Source: Candidatus Latescibacterota bacterium
GTDB lineage: Bacteria; Latescibacterota; MWCZ01
Direction of reading: 5' to 3'
Length of the DNA stretch: 64,000 nt
Assembly: GCA_022706085.1 (NCBI GenBank)
Contig: JAKJDF010000007.1
Span: 74,474-138,473 of the forward strand
This document shows positions 8,247 through 16,971 of the stretch, piece after piece; position 1 is the stretch's first letter, and each line of letters starts with the position of its first letter. Below the pieces are notes generated by a model. It ran no database searches. It had not been told where the DNA came from and was given only the letters and a program-made list of their open reading frames with translations. Made by a program: the position numbers and the translations under genes.

Positions 8247-9038
8247 TCAGACCTCTGTGCTCCCAGACCCACCCGGGCCGCGGAAACGCTCGAGATCGCC
8301 CTTGAATTCCAGACCCAGCACCTGCCGCGCCCGGGCGACGTTACAGTATTTCTCCGCGCCCGGGGTGCCGACGATGTGTAGTATTTCGTGCTGGATGGTC
8401 GCGCTTTCGGCGGCCAGAAGGCACGCTTCGGCGAGGTCGTACCGGCAGACCCACCCCAGCCTCCACGGGGCACCATCCGGTCCAAGCCGTTCGCGAAAAC
8501 GTCCGATGCCGAGGCGGCTGTCCACGATGTAGTCCGGCCGCAGCACCACGGTGCTCATGCCGTGCGCTTCGTAATACTGCCGGCACATCTCTTCCTGCAG
8601 GCGCTTGCAGACGCCGTAGAGGTCTCCCTCCGCGCGGCGCACGCTGGCGTCGTAGAACAGCCCCTGCGGGTGAACCGTGCCGCAGGAACCCACGTGCACC
8701 ACGCGGCGGATGCCGGCCAGTCTTGCGGCTTCGAGCACATTCCACATCCCTTTGAGATTGATCAGGAACGGGCGGGGGTCGTTTGGCTCGTCCGCTTTCG
8801 GGAAGAACACAGCCGTATGGATGACCGCGTCCATCCCTGAGACCGCACGGGAGACGGTCGGGTAGTCGGCAATGTCACCGTGGAGGATTTCGCCTTCCGT
8901 CCAGTCGCCGTCTATATCCCACCACTCGCTCCAGGCCTCCGGCCCCCGATCAAATGCGCGGATCGTGGCGCGGCCGGTCGCCTGTTTGAGGATCGCCCTG
9001 CCGAGCCAGCCGGCTGCGCCGAACACCACGATGTTCAT
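8247..9038 (-). CDS. NAD(P)-dependent epimerase/dehydratase (extended SDR)
   Basis: 263 residues. The N-terminus MNIVVFGAAGWLGRAIL carries the GxxGxxG nucleotide-binding motif, and YGVCK near residue 141 is the YxxxK catalytic pair. VHVGSCGTVHPQG holds the usual active-site Ser before it. The protein probably interconverts or oxidises a free or nucleotide-linked sugar. AAAGGG precedes the ATG by nine bases. It lies downstream of the second URO-D-like gene on the same strand, 241 bases away, and upstream of the RAYT gene. The specific sugar cannot be read from the sequence. Confidence 0.8.
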   Translation of the reverse strand: MNIVVFGAAGWLGRAILKQATGRATIRAFDRGPEAWSEWWDIDGDWTEGEILHGDIADYPTVSRAVSGMDAVIHTAVFFPKADEPNDPRPFLINLKGMWNVLEAARLAGIRRVVHVGSCGTVHPQGLFYDASVRRAEGDLYGVCKRLQEEMCRQYYEAHGMSTVVLRPDYIVDSRLGIGRFRERLGPDGAPWRLGWVCRYDLAEACLLAAESATIQHEILHIVGTPGAEKYCNVARARQVLGLEFKGDLERFRGPGGSGSTEV

Positions 9039-9279
9039 TCCGGTTTTCCCTTTCGTTGCGCGCGCGATGGAACCGTTTGACGGTCACTGGGTTCCGGCGC
9101 GACGTAACGGACCTCAACGGCTATGGTGCCTATCTGGGATGCTGCCCGGGCCCGGTTCGAGGAGCCGTGCCGCCAGCACGTTGATGCCTTGAACGGGAAG
9201 TGCATCCTCCGTGACGCGGAACCGCACCGTGCGCGTCCAGTTTCTGCAGATGTCGCGCTTTTCGAGCGTGCACGACCCT

Positions 9280-10362
9280 TTATGACCGGCAGATCTCGTT
9301 CACGAGGTCGATGTAATACTTGAAATTCTCGAACGGCACGTCCGGTGGAACGGCGTGGTCGACGAATGGCGAATAACCGCCGGAAGCGAAAAGGCGGGGC
9401 ACTTTCGCCATGACTTCCCGCTCCACATCCTTCTTCGTGCACCCGTCGCGCAGCGCGCGTTTGTCAATGTTGCCCATGAGAAGCACGCGTCTGCCGTACT
9501 TCTCCCGATACGCCAGCCCATCGCAGTTTGCCGCCACTTCGAGGGGGTAGTGCAGGTTCACGTTCGCTTCGAGCCAGAGGGGCAGCAGCGCGTCTATGTT
9601 TCCGTCGCAATCCACGGAGATGATACTGATGCCCGCCTGGTTGAGGACCTTCGTGACCCGCGTGAGCGGCGCCATCATGAACTCGCGGAAGAGTTTTGGC
9701 GAGATGAGCGGCCCGGTCTTCATGGCCATGTCCTCCCAGATCATCGCGAGGTCGATATCCGGGATTTCGGTGAGGGCACGGTCGAGCAATTTGAGCATGA
9801 AGTCAGCGATGTAGTCGGTCATCTCGTGAACGAGTTCGGGGCAGTCGTAGTACCAGAGCGCCAGGTTTTCCATGCCCACCCAGTTGCGGATCCATCCATA
9901 GAACGACCCGGCCATGATGCTGAGAGGGTAGTCGCGCACACGGTAAGTCCGCTTGAGGTCTTCCCAGTACTCGGGGTAGCGGTTCGGCGCGTCGGGGTTG
10001 AGCCGCGCTTTCATCTTTTCCCAGGTTTCGCGGTCACGCACGGGGTAGCGCAGCCACTGCGGCATCCCGATTCCCCGGTCTGTCCAGTGCTTGACGCGCC
10101 CGCCGAATTCGTCCTCGCTGGTGTTCCAGCCCGGTCCGCTTTCGACGACTTTTGAGTCGACGGGCGGGAACGGCCCGGTGTTGATCGGAATTCCCTCGAT
10201 TCGATCGAACCCGAAGTACGAGCCGAAATGCACATCCCACGGCATTCCTTCCCGCAACCAGCGCTGATTCGTCTCGCTGAAGGTCCACTGCCGCCACATG
10301 AAGACGCGGTCGGGTTTGCCGAACTCGAAGGTCTGGTGGAAACGTTCGCGTGACGTCATCAT
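9280..10362 (-). CDS. URO-D-like protein, second copy
   Basis: 360 residues, related in fold to the protein at 1199-2419 but clearly divergent. Conserved-looking stretches include MIWEDMAMKTGPLISP, where an acidic pair precedes the Pro-rich loop, SIDCDG-like VDCDGNID, LLMGNIDK and a final GGYSPFVDHAVPPDVPFENF, the C-terminal signature of the URO-D/MtaA superfamily. GGAGG lies five bases before the ATG at 10362, which is preferred over the ATG at 10380. It probably acts in carbon metabolism, perhaps methyl transfer, rather than heme synthesis. It is divergent from the Fur-family gene across about 250 bases. Confidence 0.8.
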   Translation of the reverse strand: MMTSRERFHQTFEFGKPDRVFMWRQWTFSETNQRWLREGMPWDVHFGSYFGFDRIEGIPINTGPFPPVDSKVVESGPGWNTSEDEFGGRVKHWTDRGIGMPQWLRYPVRDRETWEKMKARLNPDAPNRYPEYWEDLKRTYRVRDYPLSIMAGSFYGWIRNWVGMENLALWYYDCPELVHEMTDYIADFMLKLLDRALTEIPDIDLAMIWEDMAMKTGPLISPKLFREFMMAPLTRVTKVLNQAGISIISVDCDGNIDALLPLWLEANVNLHYPLEVAANCDGLAYREKYGRRVLLMGNIDKRALRDGCTKKDVEREVMAKVPRLFASGGYSPFVDHAVPPDVPFENFKYYIDLVNEICRS

Positions 10363-10583
10363 GGGAGCCTCCCATCGCATTGCCCGGTTACGGTCTCACG
10401 GCGGGTTACGCCATCTTTGCGCCGCCATCTGCACGGGGATCGTTGCGGTCGAGCCTCGCGGAACGCTGGCACGTTGTCATCGGAACGTGCCGCGCAGTTC
10501 GACGTAAGTAAATGCCCCCAGACCAGCGAGGTCAAGACTCTCCTTGTCGGGCAGGTTCATTTCGGATATATTCCTATCTGCGA

Positions 10584-10598
10584 TTAATTCCGATTTAA
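10584..10598. promoter_or_regulatory. Candidate Fur/PerR operator (7-1-7 inverted repeat)
   Basis: TTAATTCCGATTTAA is a 7-1-7 imperfect inverted repeat with six of seven arm positions matching. It lies 12 bases before the Fur-family start codon, overlapping the probable promoter and leader. Fur and PerR boxes have this architecture, so self-regulation is plausible. It rests on one site only. Confidence 0.4.
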
Positions 10599-10610
10599 GA
10601 AGGGCGCTGC

Positions 10611-11075
10611 ATGGAGTCGGATTCCACACAGATCGAGCAACGGGTGCAGCGGTTCTGCGCGGGGCTCCGCAATGCGGGGGTCAAGCTTACCCATCAACGT
10701 CTGGAAATCCTGCGCGAACTGGCAGTATCCCACAGCCATCCCGACGCTGAGACCGTGCACCGACAGGTGCGAAAAAGAGTACCCACTTTGTCGTTGGACA
10801 CCGTCTATCGCACGCTCTGGATGCTTCTCGACCTTGGTCTTATCACGACACTGGGACCTTTTCGTGGAAGGGCGCGTTTCGACACGAACGTGCAGCCGCA
10901 CCACCATTTCTTTTGCAAAAAATGCGGGCTCGCACGCGACTTCACGTGCGCGGAATACGACCAACTGACTGTTCCGATTGCCGTGGAGACATTGGGAGAG
11001 GTTGACAGGGTGGAGGTTGAAGTTTGGGGCGTCTGTGCAGACTGCACGGGAAACGCCGGACCGAAACCCGGGTAA
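10611..11075 (+). CDS. Fur-family metalloregulator, probably PerR-like
   Basis: 154 residues. An N-terminal winged helix ([14 protein letters not shown], then [12 protein letters not shown] as recognition region) is followed by the [10 protein letters not shown] metal-binding segment and a second CADC pair near the C-terminus, the structural zinc cysteines of Fur/PerR proteins. GAAGGG precedes the ATG. The catalase gene starts 88 bases downstream on the same strand, so a peroxide-sensing PerR role is more likely than iron sensing. A 7-1-7 palindrome just upstream suggests autoregulation. The metal and effector are inferred from context. Confidence 0.85.
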   Translation: MESDSTQIEQRVQRFCAGLRNAGVKLTHQRLEILRELAVSHSHPDAETVHRQVRKRVPTLSLDTVYRTLWMLLDLGLITTLGPFRGRARFDTNVQPHHHFFCKKCGLARDFTCAEYDQLTVPIAVETLGEVDRVEVEVWGVCADCTGNAGPKPG

Positions 11076-11163
11076 TTCACTCGCGGCGCCGTTAGATAAG
11101 GTCTGGCGCCTCGCACGGCGTGATACATTGGCAGTGCATCTCGAAACTCAAGGAGGGAGAGCC

Positions 11164-12627
11164 ATGCCGAAGAAGAAGAAACTCACGACGGTGGCGGGAG
11201 CGCCTGTCGCCGACAACCAGAACCTGATGACGGCGGGCCCCAGAGGCCCTGGTTTGCTGCAGGATGTCTGGTTCCTGGAGAAGCTCGCGCATTTCGACCG
11301 GGAAGTGATCCCGGAGCGCCGCATGCACGCTAAAGGCTCAGGCGCTTTTGGCACCTTCACCGTCACGCACGATATCACGAAGTACACGAAAGCGAAGATT
11401 TTCTCCAAAATCGGCAAGAAAACCGACTGTTTCGTGCGCTTCTCCACCGTGGCCGGTGAACGTGGCGCCGCCGATGCCGAGCGCGACATCCGTGGTTTCG
11501 CTGTCAAGTTCTATACCGAGGAAGGCAACTGGGATCTCGTGGGGAACAACACGCCGGTGTTTTTCCTGCGGGACCCGCTCAAGTTTCCGGACCTCAACCA
11601 CGCGGTGAAACGGGACCCGAAAACGAACCTCCGCAGCGCGAAGAACAACTGGGATTTCTGGACATCGCTCCCCGAGGCGTTGCATCAGGTCACGATTACG
11701 ATGAGCGATCGGGGTATTCCGGCGTCGTACCGCCACATGCACGGGTTCGGCAGCCACGCGTTCAGTTTCATCAATGCCAAAAACACGCGCTCCTGGGTGA
11801 AATTCCATTTCGTTTGCCAGCAGGGCATCAAGAACCTGACGGACGCGCAGGCCGAGGCCATCATCGCGAAGGACCGGGAGAGCCATCAGCGGGACCTTTT
11901 TGACGCAATCGAAAAGGGTGATTTCCCGAAATGGAAGCTGTTCGTGCAGATCATGACGGAGGAACAGGCGGCGAAGATGCCGTACAACCCCTTCGACCTC
12001 ACGAAGGTGTGGTATCACAAGGATTACCCGCTCATTGAAGTAGGTATCATGGAGCTTAACAAGAACCCGGAGAACTACTTCGCGGATGTCGAGCAGGCCG
12101 CGTTCAACCCGGCCAATGTCGTACCGGGGATCGGCTTCTCACCGGACAAGATGCTGCAGGGCCGCCTCTTTTCCTATGGCGACGCGCAGCGTTACCGGCT
12201 GGGGGTGAACCACCACCTTATCCCCGTTAACGCACCGCGCTGCCCGGTAAACAGCTACCACCGCGACGGGCAGATGCGCGTGGACGGCAACCAGGGCGCC
12301 ACTCCGGGGTACGAACCGAACAGCTACGGCGAATGGCAGGAGCAACCGGCGTTCGCCGAGCCGCCGCTCAAGATCACGGGGGCAGCGGATCACTGGAATT
12401 TCCGGGAGGACGACGACGATTACTATACGCAACCGGGGATGCTGTTCCGCCTCATGACGGCGGCGCAGAAGAAGGCGCTTTTCGAGAACACCGCACGGGC
12501 CATGGGCGACGCTCCGAAAGAGATCAAGGTGCGCCACATCGGCAACTGCCTGAAGGCCGACCCGGCATACGGCAAGGGCGTGGCGGCGGCGCTGGGTATT
12601 CCGCTCAAAGACGTGCCGAAGAAGTAA
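11164..12627 (+). CDS. katA: Heme catalase (monofunctional, small-subunit type)
   Basis: 487 residues, the usual length for clade 3 catalases, which convert hydrogen peroxide to water and oxygen. His55 in [11 protein letters not shown] is the distal catalytic His, [22 protein letters not shown] is the conserved catalase stretch, and Tyr338 in [14 protein letters not shown] is the proximal heme ligand. The start follows an AAGGAGGGAG box; an upstream extension of the frame overlaps the regulator and is not credible. It follows the Fur/PerR gene and precedes a hemerythrin gene on the other strand, forming an oxidative-stress island. Confidence 0.95.
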   Translation: MPKKKKLTTVAGAPVADNQNLMTAGPRGPGLLQDVWFLEKLAHFDREVIPERRMHAKGSGAFGTFTVTHDITKYTKAKIFSKIGKKTDCFVRFSTVAGERGAADAERDIRGFAVKFYTEEGNWDLVGNNTPVFFLRDPLKFPDLNHAVKRDPKTNLRSAKNNWDFWTSLPEALHQVTITMSDRGIPASYRHMHGFGSHAFSFINAKNTRSWVKFHFVCQQGIKNLTDAQAEAIIAKDRESHQRDLFDAIEKGDFPKWKLFVQIMTEEQAAKMPYNPFDLTKVWYHKDYPLIEVGIMELNKNPENYFADVEQAAFNPANVVPGIGFSPDKMLQGRLFSYGDAQRYRLGVNHHLIPVNAPRCPVNSYHRDGQMRVDGNQGATPGYEPNSYGEWQEQPAFAEPPLKITGAADHWNFREDDDDYYTQPGMLFRLMTAAQKKALFENTARAMGDAPKEIKVRHIGNCLKADPAYGKGVAAALGIPLKDVPKK

Positions 12628-12649
12628 GGGGAAACAGGCAAGGAAACGT

Positions 12650-12691
12650 GGGGGCGACGCAGGCAACGCCGGGCGTTGGACGAGTCGCCCC
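12650..12691. repeat. Nested hairpin downstream of catalase
   Basis: GGGGCGAC at 12651-12658 pairs with GTCGCCCC at 12684-12691, and inside it CAACGCC pairs with GGCGTTG, giving a cruciform-like element. No T tract follows, so it is more likely a palindromic repeat than a terminator. It is 23 bases after the catalase stop and just before a family B repeat. Confidence 0.5.
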
Positions 12692-12701
12692 TGCCAGCAC
12701 T

Positions 12702-12727
12702 AGGACAGGCAAGAATGCCTGTCCCAC
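12702..12727. repeat. Palindromic repeat, family B
   Basis: GACAGGCAAGAATGCCTGTC is an inverted repeat followed by CCACC. Near-identical copies lie at 30143-30167 and 31923-31947, with a half copy at 32027-32040. All are intergenic. Confidence 0.75.
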
Positions 12728-12866
12728 CACGCCGGAACCAGAACGAATGCGGCGGGAAACGTCGCTTCGGTCCAGCTCCTTTCCGGTCCGCCACCCCAAG
12801 AGCCCGCGTACGGCACGGGTCTCCGAGTGGCGCCCGCGAAGCGGATGGTGTATCGAAGAGTCCGCA

Positions 12867-13427
12867 TTACCCCTTCAGGTATTTCGCTTCCAACCTGTGC
12901 AGCATGGCGTGGAATTCCTCATGCCTGCTGGGGCCAATCCGCTCGCGCTCGATTTCCTCGAACGCCGCGACGAGTTCGGCGTCCTTCTCCGGCGTCAGGC
13001 GCTCGTCGCCCATGGGGTAGAGGACTTTGTCTTCCTTCTGGATGTGCTGCGAGAGGAGCGCGGCGTAGTCGTCTCCCGCTGACGCGATTCTGTTCGCGGC
13101 GGTTCTGTCTCCCGCTTTGTACTCCGCAACGGCGTCCTTCAGGCGCTTGATGATGGCGCGGCCTTCCGTGTGCTCGAGCAGCATCACGCCGATGGGGCCG
13201 TGGCTGCGCTGGATGCCGACCGCCTCCAGCGCGGGGAACAGGATGTCCTCTTCCTTGCCGTGGTGGCATTTGTCGGCGAAGACGGTGAGGAACTCCAGAA
13301 TGCCGTCGAGTTCTCCCGTGTCGAGTGCTTCCCCGGCCCCGGCACGCGCCGAGATAGCGCCCAGCACGCGAAGCATCAGCTCGATCCCGCGGTGCTCCTT
13401 CATGAGATCGGTTGTCGCCTGCATCAT
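12867..13427 (-). CDS. Hemerythrin HHE-domain protein
   Basis: 186 residues. His and Glu motifs of the di-iron four-helix bundle are in order: MKEHRGIE, CHHGKEEDILFP, LLEHTEGR and QHIQKEDKVLYP. Such proteins bind oxygen, nitric oxide or peroxide, or protect iron enzymes. The ATG at 13427 follows AAAGGG by five bases. It is convergent with the catalase gene, which supports a stress role. The remainder is a single compact domain of the usual size, cytoplasmic, with no membrane segment. Confidence 0.85.
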   Translation of the reverse strand: MMQATTDLMKEHRGIELMLRVLGAISARAGAGEALDTGELDGILEFLTVFADKCHHGKEEDILFPALEAVGIQRSHGPIGVMLLEHTEGRAIIKRLKDAVAEYKAGDRTAANRIASAGDDYAALLSQHIQKEDKVLYPMGDERLTPEKDAELVAAFEEIERERIGPSRHEEFHAMLHRLEAKYLKG

Positions 13428-13538
13428 GTGTTCCCTTTCCGGCGCGGGTGGCTGTTTCGTTGGGTACTCCAACCAACCGACTCGGTGGCGTATTCAGTTC
13501 CATCCCCGCCGTGCCGCGCACACCCTTTGCCATTCGCG

Positions 13539-14549
13539 TCACCCGTCCCGTTGCGCGGCCAGGACCTCTTCCTCAGTGAACACGCTCAGGATAACCTCGC
13601 CCGGACCATAACGGTCGCAGTCGTGCACCGCGTAGATGGTGCCGTCCGGAGCCTGCACGGCGTCGGGGTAGGAGACCTTCTCGCGCGCGTCCAGCATGAG
13701 CCCGCCGGTCTGCGGGAAGCCGCTGTCCGAGTCCAGGTCGCTGACGGTGGCGACCATGGTGGTGCGGGCATTCGGAACAGGGGTGTTGATGAGCAGTAGG
13801 CGGCCCGATTGCAGGCGGCGGATGAAGAACCGCGTGCCGGGGTTCACGATACGGGAACGCTCTCCCGGGGACCAGGTGCGCCCGCGGTCGTGTGAGAAGC
13901 TCTGCCAGAGGCGGTCGGAGCCGGTGCGGATCAGCATCCACAGAACTCCGTCGCGCCGTTCCACGATCATGGTTTCCAGCGCCCAATTCGGCGCCTCGAC
14001 CTCGCCGTAAAGCTTCCAGCTCTCCCCTTTGTCGGTGGAGATGGCGACACCCTGCCGGAGCGTTTCCCTGGCAAACCATTTGTCGGGAACCTCCCGTGCG
14101 AACGAAACCGGCAACACCCATTCTCCGGTGGAGAGCACCGTCGGTTTGTTCATGCGAATGATGTAGCCTACACCGAGGTCCCACCGCCGTTCGGCGCTCC
14201 AGACCGGATCTGCCGCGGAGGAGTCGTCGGTCGTGATCGCGGCGAAGGGGAACACGCCATTTTCGAGGTCGCCAAGGTTGTAGATGAGCCATAGTCGGCC
14301 GTCGGGACCATGCCACAGGGTCGGGTCGTACGCGCGCATCGGTCCCGGCGGCCTCACTGCGATTCGAGGGCTGCTCCACGTACGCCCATCATCGGCGCTT
14401 GTCGTGAGCAGGACGTGATTGTCGGGGTCAGGTTCTTTCGGCCCGCCGGTGTAGAGCGCGGCCCAGAGGCGTCTGTTGGCGGCACGCTCGATTCCCGGTA
14501 TGCCCTGCCAGAGGCGATCTTGCTTATTGGCGATGAGATGTGTGCGCAT
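13539..14549 (-). CDS. Sialidase-type (BNR/Asp-box) propeller protein, second copy
   Basis: 336 residues. Asp-box-like motifs SADDGRTW, STDKGESW and SHDRGRTW repeat at blade spacing, and RTGSDRLWQSFSHD and NPGTRFFIRRL supply conserved Arg positions seen in sialidase-fold enzymes. There is no clear RIP motif near the N-terminus, unlike the protein at 5640-6689, so the substrate may differ. No signal peptide is visible. AAAGGA precedes the ATG by six bases. It stands alone between the hemerythrin and DUF2442 genes. Exo-sialidase, or a related glycosidase or lyase, are the options. Confidence 0.75.
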   Translation of the reverse strand: MRTHLIANKQDRLWQGIPGIERAANRRLWAALYTGGPKEPDPDNHVLLTTSADDGRTWSSPRIAVRPPGPMRAYDPTLWHGPDGRLWLIYNLGDLENGVFPFAAITTDDSSAADPVWSAERRWDLGVGYIIRMNKPTVLSTGEWVLPVSFAREVPDKWFARETLRQGVAISTDKGESWKLYGEVEAPNWALETMIVERRDGVLWMLIRTGSDRLWQSFSHDRGRTWSPGERSRIVNPGTRFFIRRLQSGRLLLINTPVPNARTTMVATVSDLDSDSGFPQTGGLMLDAREKVSYPDAVQAPDGTIYAVHDCDRYGPGEVILSVFTEEEVLAAQRDG

Positions 14550-14574
14550 GGGGAATCCTTTCGGGGTTGTGGAA

Positions 14575-14595
14575 AAAGTAGCGTAAGGCTACTTT
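14575..14595 (-). terminator. Possible terminator of the DUF4160-DUF2442 pair
   Basis: On the minus strand AAAGTAGC, a five-base loop and GCTACTTT form a hairpin that runs into a T5 tract. It is about 105 bases past the DUF2442 stop. The stem is AT-rich and therefore weak. Confidence 0.4.
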
Positions 14596-14698
14596 CGAAA
14601 GGGAACGCACACGCGCCGATGGGTCAAGGAGAAGAAAGGTCGGCCGGGACGGTGCTGGGTGAAAGACACCAACCGAATCCGTTCTGAAGGTCGGGATG

Positions 14699-14962
14699 CT
14701 ACTCGTATCTGAGGGGGTATTTGTGGGGAGAGGTTAACGAATCGATTTCAAGGTCAACATCGAGGTCGGGCCAGCGCAGGTGGATGCCGTGATGAAGCTC
14801 CACGTTGTGGATGGCTCCAACCGTCGCGTTGCGAAACCAAGGGAACTCGTCGAATGGGAGGAAATGCTCGTGGCCAAGCACGTACAACCAGATACCCGCC
14901 TGTGATATGTTGCTGATTTCAACTTCTTCCGAAGTGCTCGCGCCACGCGTTTCTGATCTCAC
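14699..14962 (-). CDS. DUF2442 domain protein
   Basis: 87 residues. ISQAGIWLYVLGHEHFLPFDEFPWFRNATVGAIHNVE and the later LRWPDLDVDLEIDSL match the short DUF2442 domain. The frame opens only with a GTG at 14962, so the gene overlaps the DUF4160 gene by 44 bases. DUF4160 and DUF2442 genes are commonly found side by side and have the compact, overlapping layout of toxin-antitoxin pairs; this is suggestive and not proof. Function is not established. It is cytoplasmic with no membrane segment. Confidence 0.75.
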   Translation of the reverse strand: MRSETRGASTSEEVEISNISQAGIWLYVLGHEHFLPFDEFPWFRNATVGAIHNVELHHGIHLRWPDLDVDLEIDSLTSPHKYPLRYE

Positions 14963-15161
14963 TTCTGTGTTCCTCGATGATTGTGACTACTTCCCTTATC
15001 TCGTGAGAAGAGAGTCCGTGGTTGCTGGCGAGTTCAACAGCTGGATCCAGCCAGAACTTCGCCTCACCCGCAGCGCTCATCACATGCACGTGAACGCGTT
15101 CTTCCTCACGGGAGAAGAACAGGAACCTGTATGCGCCGTGCCTGAATATCGTCGGGCTCAT
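14919..15161 (-). CDS. DUF4160 domain protein
   Basis: 80 residues beginning MSPTIFRHGAYRFLFFSREEERVHVHV, the characteristic opening of DUF4160, followed by AKFWLDPAVELA and a helical tail. The HVHV motif is conserved in the family. It overlaps the DUF2442 gene by 44 bases, and the two are probably translated together. They may form a small two-component module of toxin-antitoxin type, which is inference. The start has only a short purine-rich site (TAAGG) directly before it. Confidence 0.8.
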   Translation of the reverse strand: MSPTIFRHGAYRFLFFSREEERVHVHVMSAAGEAKFWLDPAVELASNHGLSSHEIREVVTIIEEHRSEIRNAWREHFGRS

Positions 15162-15242
15162 GCCTTAGTATCCGATTTTTTCGTAGCCGGTGCAAATCCG
15201 AACTCTGCGGGTGTCCAGAGGCCTCCCACCTCGGACACCGAA

Positions 15243-15264
15243 GGGGCGCCTTTGCGGGCGCCCC
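15243..15264. terminator. GC-rich hairpin between DUF4160 and PAP genes
   Basis: GGGGCGCC, a six-base loop and GGCGCCCC form a strong stem 33 bases past the stop of the phosphotransferase gene. No T tract follows on either strand, so termination is possible but uncertain. Confidence 0.4.
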
Positions 15265-15296
15265 CTCAGAAATGCAATCGGACCGCGTCCACGGGT

Positions 15297-16823
15297 CTAT
15301 TTCTTGCCGCCGATTTTGCCCTCGATGGCTCCGATAATGGTTTTGAGCGTTTTGATGCGCGCGTAGAGCTTGTCGTTGCCCTCAACGATTGTCCACGGCG
15401 CGTAGCTGGTGCTGGTGCGCTCAAACACATCGGTGAGAGCCGTTTTGTAGGCATCCCATTTTTCGCGGTTGCGCCAGTCTTCTTCCGTGATTTTGTACTG
15501 CTTGTATTCGGTCACCTGGCGTTCTTCGAAGCGGCGGAGCTGCTCTTCCTTGCTGATGTGAATCCAGAATTTCAGCACTACGGCTCCCCAGTTCACCAGG
15601 CTCTGTTCGAACTCATTGATCTCTTGAAAGGCTCTCGACCAGTCGCTTTTCGCGGTGAAGCCCTCAACTCGTTCGACGAGAACACGCCCGTACCACGTGC
15701 GGTCGAAGATGGTGATGTGGCCGGCTTTTGGAATGTGTCGCCAGAAGCGCCAGAGGTAGTGGTGAGTCGCTTCATCGCCCTTCGGCGCGGCGATCGGCAC
15801 GACGTTGTATCCGCGCGGATCGAGCGTCTGTGTCACCCGTTTGATGTTGCCGCCCTTGCCCGCGGCGTCCCACCCTTCGTAGCCGATCACGACGGGGAGA
15901 CGGTGTTTGAAGCACTCGAACTCGAGCTCTCGCATCCGCACCTGGAGCTTGGCGAGGTCCTTCTTGTACGCTTCGGGATCGTAGGTGAGCGAGGTATCCA
16001 CCCGGTCGAGGATGGAAGGCATTACATCCAGCGGAAGGACCTGCTCGTTGCCGTTCTTGAGGCCTTTCTTGAACGCTTCTTTCTCTTCCGCTCTCCGCGC
16101 GTCCAGGAATTTCTTCCTCTCCAGACCGGCCTGCATGGCCTGAATGACGGTCTGGAAGATTTTCACGCGGCGATACCGCCGATCCGTCGCTTCGACGATG
16201 GTCCACGGCGCATAACTGGAGCTCGTGCGCTCAAGCATTTCCTCGTTCACGCGTAGGTAATCGTCGTACTGCTTGTGATGTTTCCAGTCCTCTTTGGTCA
16301 CTTTCCACGACTCGGCAGGATCCTTCTCCATTTGCTTGAAGCGTTTTGCCTGTTCCTTTTTACTGATGTGCAGGAACAGTTTGATGATCACCTGCCCGTC
16401 GTCGGAGAGTTGCCGCTCGAACTGATTGATCTCCTGATATGCCTGTTGCCATTGCCGGGGTTGCAACATCCCTTCCATGCGCTCGACAGTCACACGGCCG
16501 TACCACGAGCGATCGAAGATCCCGATCGCGCCGTAGGGAGGGAGTTTGACCCAGAACCGCCAGAGGAAGGGACGCATCTTTTCATCTTCGCTCGGAGGCG
16601 CCGGGGGGTCTACCCTGAACCCTCGGGGATCCAGTTTGTCAACCAGTTTCATCACCGCGTCGCCTTTACCCGCGGCATCCCATCCCTCGAGCACGATGAG
16701 CGTTGTCATCCCGGCCTCGAATGCTTCCCGCTGCAGAACCCGGAGATTGTCCTGCAGCTTCGGAAACCATTCGTCGTACGTCGCTTTGTCGAGTTCTTTT
16801 GACAGGTCAACAGTTTCCAGCAT
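15297..16823 (-). CDS. pap: Polyphosphate:AMP phosphotransferase (tandem PPK2 domains)
   Basis: 508 residues made of two PPK2 domains. Each has the Walker A motif GWDAAGKG, at residues 47-54 and 317-324, and the downstream FDRSWYGR or FDRTWYGR motif. The tandem arrangement is typical of enzymes that use polyphosphate to phosphorylate AMP to ADP; single-domain relatives act on ADP or GDP. The ATG follows AGGAGG, and the N-terminal extension seen in a longer open frame is not needed. It is cytoplasmic. It stands alone between the DUF4160 gene and a glycosyltransferase gene. Confidence 0.9.
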   Translation of the reverse strand: MLETVDLSKELDKATYDEWFPKLQDNLRVLQREAFEAGMTTLIVLEGWDAAGKGDAVMKLVDKLDPRGFRVDPPAPPSEDEKMRPFLWRFWVKLPPYGAIGIFDRSWYGRVTVERMEGMLQPRQWQQAYQEINQFERQLSDDGQVIIKLFLHISKKEQAKRFKQMEKDPAESWKVTKEDWKHHKQYDDYLRVNEEMLERTSSSYAPWTIVEATDRRYRRVKIFQTVIQAMQAGLERKKFLDARRAEEKEAFKKGLKNGNEQVLPLDVMPSILDRVDTSLTYDPEAYKKDLAKLQVRMRELEFECFKHRLPVVIGYEGWDAAGKGGNIKRVTQTLDPRGYNVVPIAAPKGDEATHHYLWRFWRHIPKAGHITIFDRTWYGRVLVERVEGFTAKSDWSRAFQEINEFEQSLVNWGAVVLKFWIHISKEEQLRRFEERQVTEYKQYKITEEDWRNREKWDAYKTALTDVFERTSTSYAPWTIVEGNDKLYARIKTLKTIIGAIEGKIGGKK

Positions 16824-16971
16824 GTCCCCCTCCTTGGAAGGTATGGCGGAACTCCGTGATCGCGTGACAAGCAACTCGAAGCGGTTGAAAGGTACGAATT
16901 GAGCACGTGAAGGGTACCACATTTCGTACGGCAAGGCAAACGCCGGGAGATGAACGGAAACCGCGGTGGGA

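Noticed and set aside
9039-9279. Open frame of about 50 codons on the minus strand after the second URO-D-like gene
   Set aside because: It reads like a protein tail (for example LPVQGINVLAARLLEPG) but has no start codon or ribosome site, so it may be a gene remnant; not annotated.
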